22,161 bases of DNA from Promethearchaeota archaeon (GTDB lineage Archaea; Asgardarchaeota; Lokiarchaeia; Sigynarchaeales; SOKP01). Location of the stretch: contig JAEOTL010000214.1 in assembly GCA_016839845.1 (NCBI GenBank), forward strand, positions 1-22,161, given 5' to 3'. Position numbers and translations under genes: made by a program. A model generated the notes under the pieces. That model searched no databases and was not told where the DNA came from. It was given only the letters and a program-made list of their open reading frames with translations. Shown here in pieces: positions 7,219-15,834 of the stretch. The first letter of the stretch is position 1. Each line of letters begins with the position of its first letter.

Positions 7219-7644
7219 TTATTGCTGATTTAAGATACCAGAACGAATTATTATGTCCTTATGATCAAATGCTAGTTTTAAGGAGGATATCTCGGATAGA
7301 GCAACAATCTCTACCTCAGCAGCATCGTCTAAGGCTTTTGGGTTCTCATTTTTTGTAAGAGGGGTGCATAAAAAGGCAACAGTAACATTATGACCTCTAG
7401 GATCTCTTCCAGGATCAGAAAAAACACCTATCAACTTATTAATTTTTATATCTAAATTAGTTTCCTCTTTTGTTTCTCTAATGCAGGCACTTTCTACTGT
7501 TTCCCCCACCTCAACAAACCCTCCTGGTAAAGCTAATTCTCCTTGAAAGGGAGGAAATTTTCTACGAATAAGAACAAGCTTTTTTTCATTCTTAAGTAGA
7601 ACGACAGCATCCACGGTTAATAGGGGTGTTACTGGCTTAGGCAT
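7219..7644 (-). CDS. Nudix hydrolase
   Basis: This 141-residue protein has an intact Nudix box starting at about residue 41, GGFVEVGETVESACIRET followed by KEETNL. It matches GX5EX7REUXEEXGU except for Asn at the final Gly position. It would hydrolyse a nucleoside diphosphate linked to another group, with Mg2+ held by the box glutamates. The N-terminal PLLTVDAVVLL and the downstream GVFSDPGRDPRGH segment resemble ADP-ribose pyrophosphatase-like archaeal Nudix proteins, so ADP-ribose is a reasonable guess. The start is ATG at 7644. It follows the phosphoesterase gene by 26 bases on the same strand, probably cotranscribed; the pair may act in nucleotide clean-up. Confidence 0.92.
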   Translation of the reverse strand: MPKPVTPLLTVDAVVLLKNEKKLVLIRRKFPPFQGELALPGGFVEVGETVESACIRETKEETNLDIKINKLIGVFSDPGRDPRGHNVTVAFLCTPLTKNENPKALDDAAEVEIVALSEISSLKLAFDHKDIIIRSGILNQQ

Positions 7645-7670
7645 AATTCATCTACTCATAACTCTTTAAT

Positions 7671-8477
7671 TCAATCATCCCAGACTTCCGAAGCTAAAAG
7701 GTGTTCAATTCTCGTTTTCCGTGGCCTTACAAATTCCGTGCGATGTTCCTTTCTTTCCAATAATAAATGTTTTTCAAGATTGGTGGAATAAACCATATAG
7801 ACTTCTAAATCTCCCTCATCTAGAATTATATGATTAAATGAAGGAGTGTCATCTGCACGAACCTTTTTGGAAGTTGATGTTCCACAGTAAAGATACGTTG
7901 TTGGACCAATTACATACGCATGAGCAACGTGTCGATGCCCCATAAGTACTAAATCAATTTCAAACAATTGGGTAAATTCTAATATCTCTCCAGCATCTCT
8001 GACAGTAGTAAACTTCTGCCCTGATAACGGAACAGGAACTAAATGATGGTGAACTGCTAATACCCTATTTTCTAGATTTCTATTGAATTGACGTCCTAAC
8101 CAGTCGAGTTGTTCGTCACCGATCATCCCTTCAGCCATATCGTCTCTAGCAGAACAAACACCCACAATGATCGTATCTTTTTCCTCAATAATTAATCTGG
8201 AACGTCGAGGGCCAATTAATTTCTCAAAAAATACAAGTCCCGAATTTTTAGCATCATGATTTCCAGGGATGGCCATAAACTTAGATAATTCCTTAATTCT
8301 CATAATATAAGGAAGAACACCTTTATATTGAACAACTCTCCCTCTATGAATTATATCCCCGGTGCAAATAACGGCATCTGGATTATTTTCTTTAATATAT
8401 TTTATTACATTCTCCATGTACTCTGGGACAAACTCGCTTCCAAAATGTAAATCACTTATTTGTATTATTTCGACCAA
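7671..8477 (-). CDS. Calcineurin-like metallophosphoesterase (Icc/CpdA-like)
   Basis: This 268-residue protein has all the binuclear-metal motifs of the calcineurin-like phosphoesterases in order: DLH (9-11), GDIIHRG (40-46), GNHDA (72-76), VHHH (142-145) and GHRH (180-183). The layout matches class III cyclic nucleotide phosphodiesterases and related diesterases acting in the cytoplasm. The tail after about 230 is charged and may be family-specific. The start is TTG at 8477, the only start codon placed just before the first conserved strand (VEIIQISDLHFG). It is probably the first gene of a two-gene unit with the Nudix hydrolase. Natural substrate is not deducible. Confidence 0.9.
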   Translation of the reverse strand: MVEIIQISDLHFGSEFVPEYMENVIKYIKENNPDAVICTGDIIHRGRVVQYKGVLPYIMRIKELSKFMAIPGNHDAKNSGLVFFEKLIGPRRSRLIIEEKDTIIVGVCSARDDMAEGMIGDEQLDWLGRQFNRNLENRVLAVHHHLVPVPLSGQKFTTVRDAGEILEFTQLFEIDLVLMGHRHVAHAYVIGPTTYLYCGTSTSKKVRADDTPSFNHIILDEGDLEVYMVYSTNLEKHLLLERKEHRTEFVRPRKTRIEHLLASEVWDD

Positions 8478-8640
8478 AATTTTAACACACTCTTATTTTT
8501 CGTACATAACCTAAGAGAATTTTTCTTGCACTAATAACTTAAATAATTAGTATTAAATTTAAAATGTTATTACTTAAAGCCTTCTATTAAAAAAATAGCT
8601 AGAATTTTCACTATTAGACTAATTAGTATGACTATTCAAT

Positions 8641-8823
8641 CTAATTTATACTCTCAATTTTGAGTATATGGTACGAATCATTGAGCCGTTGTTGTAATTT
8701 TCGCTGTTTTGATAATGTTAGGAGAGTATTTTCACTTTTGCAATCAAAACAAATCCCATTAACATTAATGAGTCGAATTTTTCCACATTGTGGACAACAA
8801 AACTCTTTCAGTATAGGTTTCAT
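8641..8823 (-). CDS. Small zinc-ribbon protein
   Basis: This 60-residue protein has the zinc-ribbon pattern CPQCG (10-14) and CFDCK (25-29), two CX2C pairs about 15 residues apart, followed by a basic helix (LSKQRKLQQRLNDSYHIL). Such proteins in archaea often bind nucleic acid or serve as subunits of larger complexes. It is on the same strand as alaS and the phosphoesterase, separated by about 160 bases from each, so probably its own transcript. No specific family recognised. Confidence 0.72.
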   Translation of the reverse strand: MKPILKEFCCPQCGKIRLINVNGICFDCKSENTLLTLSKQRKLQQRLNDSYHILKIESIN

Positions 8824-8984
8824 GATTTTTTCTTATTAAACTTGAATTCTTTATATATATTTCTTTGGTTCATCATTTCTCTCATCTATCTCATGATTTA
8901 TTGAAATTTATTAAAGATTTTAAGAAGTATCGACATATTATATGATGCCTATATATTCTATATAGAAGAAAAAGAGTATTAAGA

Positions 8985-11948
8985 TTAGATCTGTAATTTA
9001 TCCGTAATATAGGCCTTAACATCGTTAATATCTAGATTTGTACCACTTATAAAACCTTGCCCGTAATCCTTTTTACCTCCACCTCTTCCACCAAAATTCC
9101 CAACACATTCATTTACAAAAGTTCCAATATTAAGTTTCGATTCTTTAAACGGTTTTTCTCCTTCCATCGCTAAGATCATAATTCCTTCTGCCGTTTTATT
9201 TAGTAAAAAACTTATTATTGAGTCATCTAACTTTAAAATCTTTACAGAAAGATTTTTAAGATCATCTTGAGTTAAATCTTCAAAAGATTCGATTACTAGC
9301 TTAAAATTTTCAAATTTCTTGCTTTGACCGATTAATTTGTTGAGATAGTCTCCGTTTAAGAGAGTTTTCATCTGTTCAATCTTCTTTACTCCCTTGGTCC
9401 ATTCAATATGAAATTTCTGAATTTTAACGGGGACATCTTCTTTTTTAATACTTAGAATCTGGGAAATTTCGGAGAGTACATCCCCTTCAAATACTTCTGA
9501 GGATGTTAATTCTAAGTCAGATTCATTAACTTTTCCTGTTTTAAGAGCTTTTGTTATTTTACGCCATTTTTCCAATAGTTCATTTACCCGACCAACAAGG
9601 TGCTTGCGATCCACATTCAGAATGGATATTAATTCAGTAAGAATTCTTTTATGTTGTTCTCTTAAATTTTTTGTAGCTTGTCCTGCTGTAAACGTAAGTC
9701 TTATAATACCGTCTTGAATTTTTTGAGATTTTGTTATATGAATATATCCTGTTTCAGAAGTATTGTTTAAATGTGTACCACCACAAGCTTCTATGTCAAT
9801 ATTAGGTATTTCAACAATCCGGAGATTTTTACCAGGAACAGCACCACCTTGATATATTGTCATCCCATATTTTAGTTCTGCCTTTGATCGAGGTATAAAT
9901 GAAAGATTAAGATCAATTGCATTATTCACTATCTCATTCGATCTTTCTTCAATCTTCTTTATCTTGTCTCGGGAAATTTGCTCATAATGAGTGATGTCAA
10001 GATGAGAGTTTTTTAAAGTTTTCCTTGCACCTGCTTGGTTTATGTGATTTCCTAGGATTTCTCTTGCGGCTGCATTAACGATATGGGTAGCTGTGTGATG
10101 TTGAGCCAGTTGAGTTCGCCATGATTCATCTAATTTTATCTTAACTCTGTCTCCTACTTTAAATTTCGGTTTGTCTTCTAAAACATGAATAACATAATTA
10201 CCTTGTTTAAAGACATCATTGAATTTTTGACCGTCTATTGTCCCAATATCATGAACTTGTCCCCCAGAAGTTGGATATGCTACAGACTGATCTAGAATTA
10301 CCATGTTATCAATAATCTTTAGTACTTGAGCGTCATTTGAAGTTTTTGTATAATCATAGTAATAAAGGGATTTTGTTATTGGTGTCCCTTCCAGATCAAG
10401 TTCTATTTCTTTTCCAGTAGCATGGATTTGTTCGGTTTTTTCATGTCTTTCTACTACAAGGCCATAAAAATTATCAGGGACCTTTATTTTAACACCTTGT
10501 TTCTTAGCTGCTTCTTTAACCATATCGGGACTTATCCCATTTGAATCATATAGCTCCACAAGAGTGTTAGTAGAAATTTCACCTTTTTTCAACTCTCGTT
10601 CTAAAATCTTTCCAGCCTTTTTTTTAGTGGCATAAAATTTTTCCTTTTCTACATCAAGGATCTCTTTAATTTCGTCTAAGTGTACAGATACTTCCGGGAA
10701 TATCCCTTCTAATTCCTCTGCGTGCCATCTGCAAACATCAGCAATGTCAATTGACCATTTGAATTGATCAATGAAACTGATCGCTCTTCTAAAAATTGCT
10801 CTTAGATTATATCCTCCGCCTACATTTGAGGGAAGTTTCCCATCGTTTATTGCAAACAATAGACTTCGTGAATGATCGGCTATCGAGTACAGTCCTGTCA
10901 TGGGCATGATTTTATTTTTTAATTCTTCGACATCGACATTTAACTCATGAGCGACTCGCTTCCACGCTTCATTAATATCTTCAACCTCATCAATATTGAG
11001 ATAAGCTGAAAACTGAGAGAATCGATTATATAACTCTAAGTCTAATTCAATTTCAGCAATGTCTCTTAACATTTTTAATACAAATGGAAAAGCAGCTTCA
11101 TACATATTAGGTGTTCCCTGTGAAAACCATGCTATACGTTCTTGACCTAAACCCATATCGAGAACTTTTAGCTTCAGTTCTCGTGGGCCATCTGGAGTCT
11201 GTTCGAACATGGTATAGACTTGGTTAAATAATTCCACTCCTCTACTGAAAAATTCAAGACTACATCCAAATGAACCACCTCCTACCCATGAATCCTCATG
11301 GATAGTTATTTCTTCTTTTAGTAGATCTACTCCTTTATGAATAAAATCATGAATATCCATAAATAGTTCACCTTGATTCCATTCTTTAGGAGATACAAAC
11401 GCATGTTGTCCGATCATAACGAAACCTGTATGATGTGACCCCGTAATTCCTACATTTTCAATATCATTAAATCTTAAACAAAATTGTGGTATTATCAACT
11501 TCTTTGCAGGAGGTTCTACTTCTCCAGTAATTACATACGGTTGAAATGCATATATCGAAGCTGCTGTAAATTCTGATGTTGGGTTCCATCTAGCAACACA
11601 AGGATAACGTTTGACTGGTGTATATCCTCTTGGTTCTAAAATTTCAACCATTTTTTCCCAAACTTCAATAAAAGATAACTTTGCTTTCGAAGGATTGTCA
11701 ATAACTACTTGAAATCCACCTGAACAAACAGGTTCCCCACATACCTCTCTCTCTTTAACTGTTGTCCAAAAATAATTACCACAGCAATCACAATGCTTTC
11801 TTATGTACCCTAAACTTCGAAGTTCTCTCGTAGGGAAGTACTCATCTGGATTTTTTGAAGTTATTTTCTTGAATACTTTTTTTAATTGTTTATCTGTTTG
11901 AGCTTGGACAAGTTCCTCTTGTTCTTTTTCTGAGAGCAATTTAATCAA
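8985..11948 (-). CDS. alaS: Alanyl-tRNA synthetase, archaeal type
   Basis: This 987-residue enzyme charges tRNA-Ala with alanine. An N-terminal segment with Cys53, Cys55, Cys56, Cys70 and Cys75 is the Cys-rich extension typical of archaeal AlaRS. The class II catalytic domain follows (ARWNPTSEFTAAS near 119; GLGQERIAW near 266). The editing domain has HxxxH at 618-622 and CGGTH at 722-726, the zinc ligands that clear Ser- and Gly-tRNA-Ala. A C-terminal C-Ala domain ends in a Gly-rich NFGGRGGGKKDYGQG segment. It is somewhat longer than the roughly 900 residues usual in archaea. The start is TTG at 11948; no nearby ATG exists. It lies 81 bases downstream of the CobW-type gene and may share its transcript. 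Confidence 0.96.
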   Translation of the reverse strand: MIKLLSEKEQEELVQAQTDKQLKKVFKKITSKNPDEYFPTRELRSLGYIRKHCDCCGNYFWTTVKEREVCGEPVCSGGFQVVIDNPSKAKLSFIEVWEKMVEILEPRGYTPVKRYPCVARWNPTSEFTAASIYAFQPYVITGEVEPPAKKLIIPQFCLRFNDIENVGITGSHHTGFVMIGQHAFVSPKEWNQGELFMDIHDFIHKGVDLLKEEITIHEDSWVGGGSFGCSLEFFSRGVELFNQVYTMFEQTPDGPRELKLKVLDMGLGQERIAWFSQGTPNMYEAAFPFVLKMLRDIAEIELDLELYNRFSQFSAYLNIDEVEDINEAWKRVAHELNVDVEELKNKIMPMTGLYSIADHSRSLLFAINDGKLPSNVGGGYNLRAIFRRAISFIDQFKWSIDIADVCRWHAEELEGIFPEVSVHLDEIKEILDVEKEKFYATKKKAGKILERELKKGEISTNTLVELYDSNGISPDMVKEAAKKQGVKIKVPDNFYGLVVERHEKTEQIHATGKEIELDLEGTPITKSLYYYDYTKTSNDAQVLKIIDNMVILDQSVAYPTSGGQVHDIGTIDGQKFNDVFKQGNYVIHVLEDKPKFKVGDRVKIKLDESWRTQLAQHHTATHIVNAAAREILGNHINQAGARKTLKNSHLDITHYEQISRDKIKKIEERSNEIVNNAIDLNLSFIPRSKAELKYGMTIYQGGAVPGKNLRIVEIPNIDIEACGGTHLNNTSETGYIHITKSQKIQDGIIRLTFTAGQATKNLREQHKRILTELISILNVDRKHLVGRVNELLEKWRKITKALKTGKVNESDLELTSSEVFEGDVLSEISQILSIKKEDVPVKIQKFHIEWTKGVKKIEQMKTLLNGDYLNKLIGQSKKFENFKLVIESFEDLTQDDLKNLSVKILKLDDSIISFLLNKTAEGIMILAMEGEKPFKESKLNIGTFVNECVGNFGGRGGGKKDYGQGFISGTNLDINDVKAYITDKLQI

Positions 11949-12029
11949 AATCTAGATATTAAAATTCTGGTTTATAACTATTTACAATTAATATTGGCGA
12001 GTCTAAAATATTTTCTTTTGGGTTTTAAT

Positions 12030-12938
12030 TTATTTAATTTTATTTCTAAGCTCATTAAGCTTTAGTTTTTTTCCTATAATAACTAAAACTGATTCTGATG
12101 GGGATGTTCTTTCAGTAATGTAAATTTGCCCCAGTACATAATCTATTTTCATGGAAGATTTTTCATCTAGGGAAAGAAATCCTTTCACACGGATAATATC
12201 TCCGTAAGTCTTTAATTGAATTTCATCAAGTATTGATGTTATATCGTCCTTCGAGTAAAAATCTTTAGGTTTTATTGTTATATTATCAAAACCATCAAAG
12301 GAATGTTTATTTTGATGTATATGTCCAGTGTCCTCACGTTTAACATTTTTATTCTGGATTAAGCTTTCTAGATATGTAATATTTATTTTGGATCCTTCAG
12401 ATTCGATTATAGGGGCGATTGGATTTAAATTCGAAACATAATATTTCGCAAATTCAATATTAGACTTAGAAGATTTATCTATTTTACTTAGTAGTACAAT
12501 TAGGCAATTTCGTATTTGATCGGAGAAGAAGGTCCCAAAATTACCCGCAAATAGTTCAAGTTCAAGAACATCCAATACAGTTATAATAAGATTAAGTTCA
12601 ATTGCCTTATTATTAATATGAGTAATCGTTTCTAGTAGATCTGAAAGAGTGGCTAACCCTGTAGGTTCTAGAATAATTCTGTCTACACTTCCTTCATCTC
12701 CAATTGTGTTCAAAATAGTGATTAAATTTGTAGAAAGAGAGCAGCAGATACAACCAGATGTAATTTCTTTAATTGATGCTTCAAGATCTCTGAGATCCTG
12801 CGCGTCAATATTTTCCTCTCCTATTTCATTTTCAATTATTACTATTTTTTCGTTTTTCGAAATGTCTTTTAATAACTGCTTAATTAGGGTGGTTTTACCA
12901 GCACCTAAAAATCCAGAAATAATATCGACTTTAGTCAT
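12030..12938 (-). CDS. CobW/COG0523-family GTPase
   Basis: This 302-residue G3E-family GTPase has Walker A GFLGAGKTT (9-17), the ENEIGE segment (36-41), the family metal-binding motif CICC (63-66), EPTG (91-94) and a SKID base-recognition motif (151-154). The C-terminal half contains a His-containing linker (TGHIHQNKH, near 205) and a small CobW-C-like domain. Such proteins are metallochaperones, delivering zinc, cobalt or other metal with GTP hydrolysis. The client cannot be read here. The start is ATG at 12938, two bases after the stop of the flavin-binding protein gene, so the two are cotranscribed. alaS, a zinc enzyme, follows 81 bases later. Confidence 0.9.
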   Translation of the reverse strand: MTKVDIISGFLGAGKTTLIKQLLKDISKNEKIVIIENEIGEENIDAQDLRDLEASIKEITSGCICCSLSTNLITILNTIGDEGSVDRIILEPTGLATLSDLLETITHINNKAIELNLIITVLDVLELELFAGNFGTFFSDQIRNCLIVLLSKIDKSSKSNIEFAKYYVSNLNPIAPIIESEGSKINITYLESLIQNKNVKREDTGHIHQNKHSFDGFDNITIKPKDFYSKDDITSILDEIQLKTYGDIIRVKGFLSLDEKSSMKIDYVLGQIYITERTSPSESVLVIIGKKLKLNELRNKIK

Positions 12939-12940
12939 TA

Positions 12941-13408
12941 TTATTGTAAATCCAAAATTTGAAGTCTTGAATATCCCTTCTTAATAAAATCGTAATCCAA
13001 CAATTCAATTTTTTCAGGGATGATTTTAAGTAGTAGTTTTCTCTTCCCTCTAACAATTCGCTGAGCTTGTTCAAATCCTTCATCCCCTTCCCTCATGAAT
13101 ATTAACCTCTCGTGCCCTGTTGCAGAAATTTGCATTCCTTGTATTTTTCCCGTCTCCATGGGCGTATAAATCCCAATACTTACAATGGGGTTTTCTTCTA
13201 TATTTTTTACCTTTCTTCCCCTAGCTGGACCGACATAAATATGAAAATTGTCAGTCGTTTTTTCTATGTAAAAATCCATGGGGGTTGCCCGAGGAATATT
13301 ATTATTACACGTACATAACACTAAAATTTTGCGTTTATTCAGAAATTCTCGAATTTCCTTTTTCAATTCGTTTTCTGGCATTTTCTGATTAGTCACTCTA
13401 AATTTCAC
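12941..13408 (-). CDS. Pyridoxamine-5'-phosphate oxidase-like flavin-binding protein
   Basis: This 155-residue protein has the split-barrel PNPOx-like fold pattern: helix EIREFLNKRKILVL, then ATPMDFYIE, GPARGRKVKNIEENPIVSIGIY and GMQISATGHERLI. These are typical of FMN- or F420-binding oxidoreductases. It is of the short single-domain size, so its specific reaction is unknown. It is shown with GTG at 13408; ATG at 13381 is an alternative, although neither has a convincing ribosome-binding site. It is the first gene of a leftward unit with the CobW-type GTPase (2-base gap). Confidence 0.82.
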   Translation of the reverse strand: MKFRVTNQKMPENELKKEIREFLNKRKILVLCTCNNNIPRATPMDFYIEKTTDNFHIYVGPARGRKVKNIEENPIVSIGIYTPMETGKIQGMQISATGHERLIFMREGDEGFEQAQRIVRGKRKLLLKIIPEKIELLDYDFIKKGYSRLQILDLQ

Positions 13409-13494
13409 CTATTTTCTTATATAATTATAAAATAAAATGAATGGACTTTGATAAAACTTAGAAATTTGGGATCTGTGGTTTGGATCTTTCATGA

Positions 13495-13980
13495 CTACGT
13501 TTTCATGTAGTACGTTACATTCTCGAATGAACGATCAAAGCCGGCTTTCTTGTACATACGGCGTGCGGGTAGATGTGATTCATCTAGACCAGTATCTACC
13601 TGGATATAGACTACATCCTGCTCCTTCATCCGGGCAATTGCCTCCTCACATTGAGACGTACCAATACCTTTACCACCAACTGATGGATCCACGGCATTAT
13701 TACCGATCTCACCAAATCGCACACCATTTTCGTTCTTTCGTACTATGTATGTGATAAATCCTACCACATGACTGTCAACCTCGGTCACCAAAACATGGAT
13801 AAGGTCATTGATAAACGCCTTCATGACCTCTTTTCGTTTGTTCTCCTTACTGTCACCGAACAAACGATAAATGTCCTCACCGATATGCCCACACATACTC
13901 TTACGAACCGGTGTCCATGCTTCGGCGGCGATATGACCGCATATAACTGCATCTTCGGGTATGGCTGTTCTTATTATCAT
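13495..13980 (-). CDS. GNAT-family N-acetyltransferase, probably acquired
   Basis: This is about 161 residues from the ATG at 13980, with the typical MIIRTAIPEDA start. A TTG at 13995 adds five residues but its GAGGG lies only one base upstream. The acetyl-CoA-binding segment is VDPSVGGKGIGTSQ, preceded by the NNAVDPS strand, and the C-terminal half has the usual ARRMYKKAGF block. It transfers an acetyl group from acetyl-CoA; substrate is unknown. My hand count over 13501-13980 gives about 45% GC, against about 30% in a sampled neighbouring line. Codon use is also richer in C- and G-ending codons, which suggests recent acquisition from a more GC-rich archaeon or bacterium. Confidence 0.85.
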   Translation of the reverse strand: MIIRTAIPEDAVICGHIAAEAWTPVRKSMCGHIGEDIYRLFGDSKENKRKEVMKAFINDLIHVLVTEVDSHVVGFITYIVRKNENGVRFGEIGNNAVDPSVGGKGIGTSQCEEAIARMKEQDVVYIQVDTGLDESHLPARRMYKKAGFDRSFENVTYYMKT

Positions 13981-14113
13981 ATCTGATATGATCAATCCCT
14001 CATTTTTTGGTTATTCATCATAAATACCACATCATTTTAGCTTTAATTATTATGTTAAAATGAATGTTTTAAGATAAATTTTAAAAAATTAGTAAATAAA
14101 ATCCAACTCTTAT

Positions 14114-15259
14114 TTAGAACCCGACTGCATTCATTGGAGAGGAGTCAATATCTGAATCTACAGCAGCCTGGACATACGGGGATACTGGTCCATTAGCTAA
14201 GACCATAATTTTTACCTTTGAACCCATATCTGGTTTGTTTTGAACGCCAAACTTCAGTTGAGCCCTTTCAGGGATTCCCTCAGTTATCGTAGACACTACG
14301 CTATCAACTTTAGATAAAGATAATGTATGATCACCAGTCACAGAAACAATAGCCCTTTCAACTTGACTTGTGTCCGGTTGTAGGAGAGGATTGTTTAACG
14401 CTAATTTCGCTTTTTCAATTAAATCATTGTCATCTCCCATCGATTCAGCAATACCTACTAATCCCGTAGGATATTGTTCTTTTTTAACAAAAATTCTTTT
14501 CACGTCAGCGAAATCTATGTTTACTAATCCACAATTATTGATTAGATTCACAACCTCACCAATATTTCTAATCAACACCTCATCCATGATTTTAAAACCT
14601 GTTATCATAGGGATTTTTCCAACTATGCTCAATAAATTATCATTAGGAACGGGAATTAGAAAATCAGAATTTTGCGCTAAATTTTTTAAACCTAACTTTG
14701 CTCTTGCTGATCTTTGTACTCCTTCCGATCTAAAAGGAAGTGAACAAAAAGTCACCACAATAGCTTTATTTTTTTTTGCTACTTCTGCTATAACCGGAGC
14801 TGCTCCTGTGCCAGTTCCCCCTCCCAAACCGCAAGTTAAAAAGATAATGTCAGCATCGAGTATCTCTTGTAACCTATCACGGTCTTCATCAGCAGCCTCG
14901 CCTCCAACAGCGGGATCGTTTCCTGATCCCATACCTTGACAGCGATCCTTTCCGATCAATACTTTATGTTTTGAGTTTGAATAATAAAGATCATGAGCAT
15001 CCGTATTTATGTTAATAGTTTCAGCATTACTTAGCCCCATTTCTTCTAATCGTGAAATTGTGTTATTTCCTGCCCCACCAACGCCAACCACTAATGACTT
15101 TATCTTTAAAACTTTTAATAGATCAGCTAAATATTTATCATCGTCACAATTTGGTTTCATATTTGGACTCCGATTTTGGTGAGCTATTTCACTAAATCTC
15201 TCCTTTTCTGATGACCGGGATTTTACTAGTTCAGCTAAATCAAAAATATCTTCTGTCAT
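14114..15259 (-). CDS. ftsZ: Cell division protein FtsZ
   Basis: This 381-residue tubulin-fold GTPase forms the division ring beneath the membrane. The nucleotide-binding parts are GVGGAGNN (59-66) and GGGTGTG (146-152), with ETININTDAHDL between them. The T7 loop GLVNIDFADVKRIF carries the NxDxxD catalytic residues completing the GTPase site of the neighbouring subunit. Length is normal for an archaeal FtsZ. The N-terminal 50 residues are a charged extension, and the C-terminal tail is short (ending NAVGF) without an evident FtsA/SepF-binding peptide. Start is ATG at 15259. It is divergently arranged with the small protein at 15425. No other division gene is in the window. Confidence 0.96.
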   Translation of the reverse strand: MTEDIFDLAELVKSRSSEKERFSEIAHQNRSPNMKPNCDDDKYLADLLKVLKIKSLVVGVGGAGNNTISRLEEMGLSNAETININTDAHDLYYSNSKHKVLIGKDRCQGMGSGNDPAVGGEAADEDRDRLQEILDADIIFLTCGLGGGTGTGAAPVIAEVAKKNKAIVVTFCSLPFRSEGVQRSARAKLGLKNLAQNSDFLIPVPNDNLLSIVGKIPMITGFKIMDEVLIRNIGEVVNLINNCGLVNIDFADVKRIFVKKEQYPTGLVGIAESMGDDNDLIEKAKLALNNPLLQPDTSQVERAIVSVTGDHTLSLSKVDSVVSTITEGIPERAQLKFGVQNKPDMGSKVKIMVLANGPVSPYVQAAVDSDIDSSPMNAVGF

Positions 15260-15396
15260 GATTCACAAAATTCAATTCTATCTAGTTATAATACGAGAAC
15301 AATATTGGAATAATATAATGAAATAATATTTACATAATATGAAAAAGGAAGAAACAAATTGAGATCTCTTTATTTTACTTCCTTATTAGAATAAAA

Positions 15397-15404
15397 TTTA
15401 TAAG
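15397..15404 (+). promoter_or_regulatory. TATA box for the 86-residue protein
   Basis: TTTATAAG lies about 25 bases before the ATG at 15425, so transcription would start at or just before that codon. This either makes the message leaderless from 15425, or gives a 20-base leader carrying AGGAG (15431-15435), 10 bases before the ATG at 15446. Confidence 0.5.
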
Positions 15405-15424
15405 GTTATATTTGCATAAGTATA

Positions 15425-15685
15425 ATGCGTAGGAGTATACCCAATATGGAAATCAATAACACTCAAGAAAACAAAGATAAAGCAGCTAACGGCTCAAAAG
15501 ATGGTGATCTAATTCAAGTTAGAGCGATACTTACTTGTCCGAATGGCGATTATCATAAGAAATTTAAAAATCAATTTTTAAGAAAAGATCTCGAACTTCT
15601 AACAGTTACTCTTAAAGTATTCGATTGGCTCACCTGTAATAAATGCGGAGAACTCTTGAAGTTAGATTTAGAATTTAATGTTTAA
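15425..15685 (+). CDS. Small Cys-containing protein divergent from ftsZ
   Basis: This 86-residue protein is not one I recognise. Residues 1-27 are polar and probably disordered. The rest alternates strand-like segments with a potential zinc site: TCPNGDYHKKF (one Cys and one His) and, some 35 residues later, CNKCGELLKLDLEF (a CX2C pair). An incomplete zinc ribbon made of Cys, His and CX2C is plausible. Two starts are possible: ATG 15425 (leaderless) or ATG 15446 with AGGAG upstream. It shares a 165-base intergenic region with ftsZ, which is its only contextual clue. Confidence 0.68.
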   Translation: MRRSIPNMEINNTQENKDKAANGSKDGDLIQVRAILTCPNGDYHKKFKNQFLRKDLELLTVTLKVFDWLTCNKCGELLKLDLEFNV

Positions 15686-15834
15686 CCATTCTCTAAAGCT
15701 CTTTAAAAGCTAAGTTAAAATTGAGGGCTCTTAACATTTAAATCTTTAATTATGTGTATATAAAATATTAATGCCACAATTTAAAATTAACAAATTTATT
15801 ACACTAAAACTTGAAAGTGGGAATAGAAATTTGA

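Noticed and set aside
13491..13754. Plus-strand frame opposite the acetyltransferase
   Set aside because: It is open only because of the higher GC there; the GNAT motifs are on the minus strand.
14370..14939. Plus-strand frame of 189 codons within ftsZ
   Set aside because: It is antisense to unmistakable FtsZ motifs, and the frame shows no domain.
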